Source: Lojkania enalia (taxonomy: Eukaryota; Ascomycota; Dothideomycetes; Pleosporales). Taken from it: 64,000 nt of DNA. The notes under the pieces are model-generated. The model saw only the letters and a program-made list of their open reading frames with translations, did no database searches and was not told where the DNA came from. Below, in pieces: positions 61,150-64,000 of this stretch. Made by a program: the position numbers and the translations under genes. Position 1 is the first letter of the stretch, and each line of letters begins with the position of its first letter. The stretch covers positions 50,482-114,481 of the forward strand of contig ML986609.1 in the NCBI GenBank assembly GCA_010094045.1, given 5' to 3'.

Positions 61150-63420
61150 AGTTCTTTATTATATACCTAAGCTAGAAGTTTAAAGAGATCCGTAACCTTA
61201 TTAGCACTATAAAAAGAGCTTAGCTTACTAGTATTTTAGGCCTTTATAACCTAGTATACCTCTTTAGTATAATAGTCTTCTCCGCTTATTATATATTTTA
61301 GAAATATAATATCCTAGATTCTTTATATAGTAAGGTAATATCTTCTATCTCCGATTATATCTCTAGTAGTATTAAAAACCTACTTAATATTAACTCCTAT
61401 AATCTATATTAGAAGAATATCTCTTACAACCTAAATAAGCTACAGATACTAATATTCGTTTACTCTCTACCAGTCTAATATATTAAAGTTATAACCTTAA
61501 ATAGGAGGTATATTTAGATAGCTTTCTCCTTCTTAATAAATTAGTCCTTTCTCTTCTTCCTCTAACTCTCCTTCTCCCTCTTCCTCTCCCTCTCCTACGT
61601 TACTTAGATCCTAGTCTAGGAAACTTAAGGAGCTGCTTAAGGATAAATATTATAGAGATAGTTTACGAAACTACTTATTACTTTATATCTATCGAGGTCG
61701 GGGTATTATAGATAAGATATAGTCTAGTATATCCTTATTATAGCGATTAAGATATTTAAGGAATTGTTAGCGATAGGTTTCCCTATATTAAGGGTTCTAA
61801 GTCTCGTCCTATAATTATAGTTAGAAGCTAATATAATAAATAGCTATAATAAAAGTATCTTATATACTATAAGCTTTTAAGATAGATCTAAGATTATTAT
61901 ATAGTTAAATAAGTAACTACGCTTTACATCTATTTTTAAGTAGTATTTACTTAATTTAAATCGACCCTTCTCTACTACAGCTCTTACTATTATTAGCTAA
62001 TCTAAGTTACTCTCTACATCTTTAGCTAGATCTCTATTTATATTATCTAGAAAATTAAAGAGCCTATTATATATTTGCTAAATATACTGGATCTAAAACT
62101 TTATATTCTTACTAAGTACTTTAGTTACTCTTTTAAAATTGCTAAACAGGTCTACAATTAGTATTAAGTAGTATTATTTAGTAGTAGATAGTTAAAATTA
62201 CTAGAGATTATAGAAATCTACCTCAACGTCCTTATTATTACCAGATCTCCGAGTAGGGATCTTTAAGTTAATTTTATATTAAAGTTAGTTATTAATATAT
62301 TATTTAAAGCCTACTACTTAGTTATATATATTAAATGTTAAATTCTATTAAGTTAGGATATTTCTTATTATAGATAGCTAGTATTTAAATAGTAGGGAGC
62401 CCTATAAAGTAATAAAACGCTTATAGTACTATAGTAATTAATCGATTACTTTATAAATAGCTCGAATCTAACTAGAAATTAGTATATAATAACTATAATA
62501 ACTAACTATAATAAAAAGCTATACCTTATAAAGAGAATTTAGAATAGAAACCTATATTTAGATCTTATTTATATTATATTACTATAAAGTTTCTCTATCT
62601 TCTATCTCTTTAGGGGGTGCGAGTTTAAAATAGTAAATAATTTCCTAAACAATAAGATTAATAATATAAGTAAGGTATAGAATTGTATTCTCCTTATAGT
62701 TCTATTTAATACTATTTTCGCGTAGTTTCTCTTATATCGTATATATAAGTATACTATTATTAGCAGTATTATTATAGGTAGCTACTAATAATCGTCGTTG
62801 TATATTTATATTTAATAGAATATATAGTACTTCTATTACTATAGAAGTACTAGTATAGCTTCCTCGAATAGGAATAAAATTAAGTAGTTTCTCGTAGAAC
62901 TTCTAGTCCTAATTAATATAATACCCTTTTACTATAAGGAAACTAAGGTAGTTCTTTATAGACTAGGTATTAAACGCGATTAATATCTTTATACTTTAGC
63001 TAAGGTTATATAAAAGAGAGAACTAAACTACTATAATCTTATACTTAAATAGCCTTATAAAACTAAATTAGCTAATTAATATAGTACCTAGTTAGAAGAA
63101 CTAAACGAATTGTTAAAAGAACGGGCAATCTACTATTTAGAAAGACCAGTTATTATTAATAATAATACGGACTAGTTTATACTCGAAAGTACTAGTAGAG
63201 TATAGTAGTATAATTAAATCTTTATTATTAGAAAGCCTAGCTATAGGTATATAGAATCTATTATACTTAGGAGCTAGAATTCTTAGACAGGCCTAGGATC
63301 TAAAATAATTTATTAGATATTTTATACTATTATAATTCTTATTTAAATATATAAGTTAAAGGCTATAGTAATAATAGAATATAAATAGGCAACTATCTAG
63401 AAATTATACAGCTTCCCTAA
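61150..63420 (-). pseudogene. hAT-family transposase relic
   Basis: A DNA transposase of the hAT superfamily, read from right to left. The N-terminal side, near 63180-63000, has INNNQSFQIVDCPFFQQFVQ and the DDE-fold start NTQSIKNYLSFLIVKGYYIN (first Asp region). It continues with YEKLLNFIPIRGSYTSTSI, RRLLVATYNN near 62780 and YLTYIINLIVQEIIYYFK near 62680-62640 (the GHVINL box). The C-terminal dimerisation domain is well kept at about 61450-61330: NEYQYLQLIQVVRDILLIQ followed by GVNIKQVFNTTRDIIGDRR, where the Glu of the conserved ER pair is Lys. Stops are TAA/TAG. Terminal inverted repeats and the 8-bp target duplication were not found. Confidence 0.8.
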
Positions 63421-63784
63421 ATTGTCTCTAGATCTTACTATAACAAGTAGCTAAATTCTACCTTAGTTTATCAAGTATATTTAAAGGGTCCTAAGCTTAT
63501 AGTATTAATTCCTACTATACTATCTATATATTAATAAGCTCTATTACCTTCTATCTATCTTCTTTATCTCCTATCTGCGGATATATAATTAGCTGATAGG
63601 TTTCTTAGAAACTTTAATAGAAAATTAATAGAGCGTTAATTGCAAGATACTAGATTTATATTAGTATTAATATAACTATAATAAAATACTATAATAAAGA
63701 ATAGTAGGAATATTATAATATTACGGGTATATAAGGAGTTAGGGTTAATAATTAAGAGTATCTAGCTATAAATTATGTTTGTAG

Positions 63785-63815
<31 letters not shown>

Positions 63816-64000
63816 ATATATATAAAACTCTAGTAAAATAGTAGTATATTATACTATTATATCAAGTATTTATTTTTAGAGATAATAGGTTTTATTACTA
63901 AACGGTATATTAATACTATATTCCTAATAGTATATAGAAGTCTACTATAGTATATTATAGAACGCTATAGTCTAGAAAATACTATAAAGTATAGTAAATT
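63421..64000. other. non-coding right edge with (ACT)10 microsatellite
   Basis: Upstream side of the hAT relic. The N-terminal BED zinc finger expected for hAT was not clearly recognised here. An uninterrupted (ACT)10 tract lies at 63785-63814. No further gene, RNA or terminal repeat was seen. Confidence 0.5.

Noticed and set aside
1..64000. CRISPR array, phage or bacterial system
   Set aside because: No regularly spaced identical repeats with unique spacers; all evidence points to fungal transposon relics.

Overview
This window looks like gene-free, repeat-packed heterochromatin of a filamentous ascomycete (Pezizomycotina). CpA and TpG are almost absent over most of the 64 kb and TpA is in great excess. 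Nearly every recognisable reading frame is broken only by TAA and TAG. This is the footprint of repeat-induced point mutation (RIP). No host gene, tRNA or rRNA was recognised. The species cannot be named from the sequence. All protein calls rest on reading relic frames by eye, treating TAA/TAG as mutated Gln, Trp or Arg codons.

Layout, left to right. 1-1000: gag of a Ty3/gypsy element running off the left edge (- strand). 1361-4027: two head-to-tail pieces of an element coding for a large tyrosine-recombinase-like plus RecQ-helicase protein (- strand). 4028-5340: a pogo/Fot1 transposase missing its N-terminus. 5383-5985: a minisatellite whose top strand is nearly G-free. 7490-18541: gypsy family B (+) with a complete chromodomain gypsy element, family A, nested in its reverse transcriptase. 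18542-22260: a 5'-truncated third A copy. 22261-28026: a longer YR-RecQ copy (+), split by a pogo/Fot1 transposon at 24742-26611 with a TA target duplication. 28027-37988: the B+A nest again, inverted. 38003-44939: gypsy family C with 369-bp LTRs. 44940-54543: two tandem 5'-truncated Tad-like LINEs (- strand). 54544-60170: a Ty1/copia relic with gag, protease and integrase, split by a third pogo element at 54808-56656. 61150-63420: a hAT transposase relic (- strand).

Three points stand out. First, the YR-RecQ unit keeps the same 5' end in three unrelated contexts, with a 24-bp palindrome just inside it. It therefore behaves as a mobile element and not as a fixed subtelomeric gene. Second, the inverted copies of the B+A nest share one insertion site and one 5-bp target duplication, so the nest was duplicated after it formed. 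Third, the end of element C (about 43.1-44.5 kb) has largely escaped RIP. It holds an open antisense frame with the cysteine spacing of a Zn2Cys6 cluster followed by a predicted coiled coil. Element B carries a different antisense frame in the same position, between pol and the 3' LTR.
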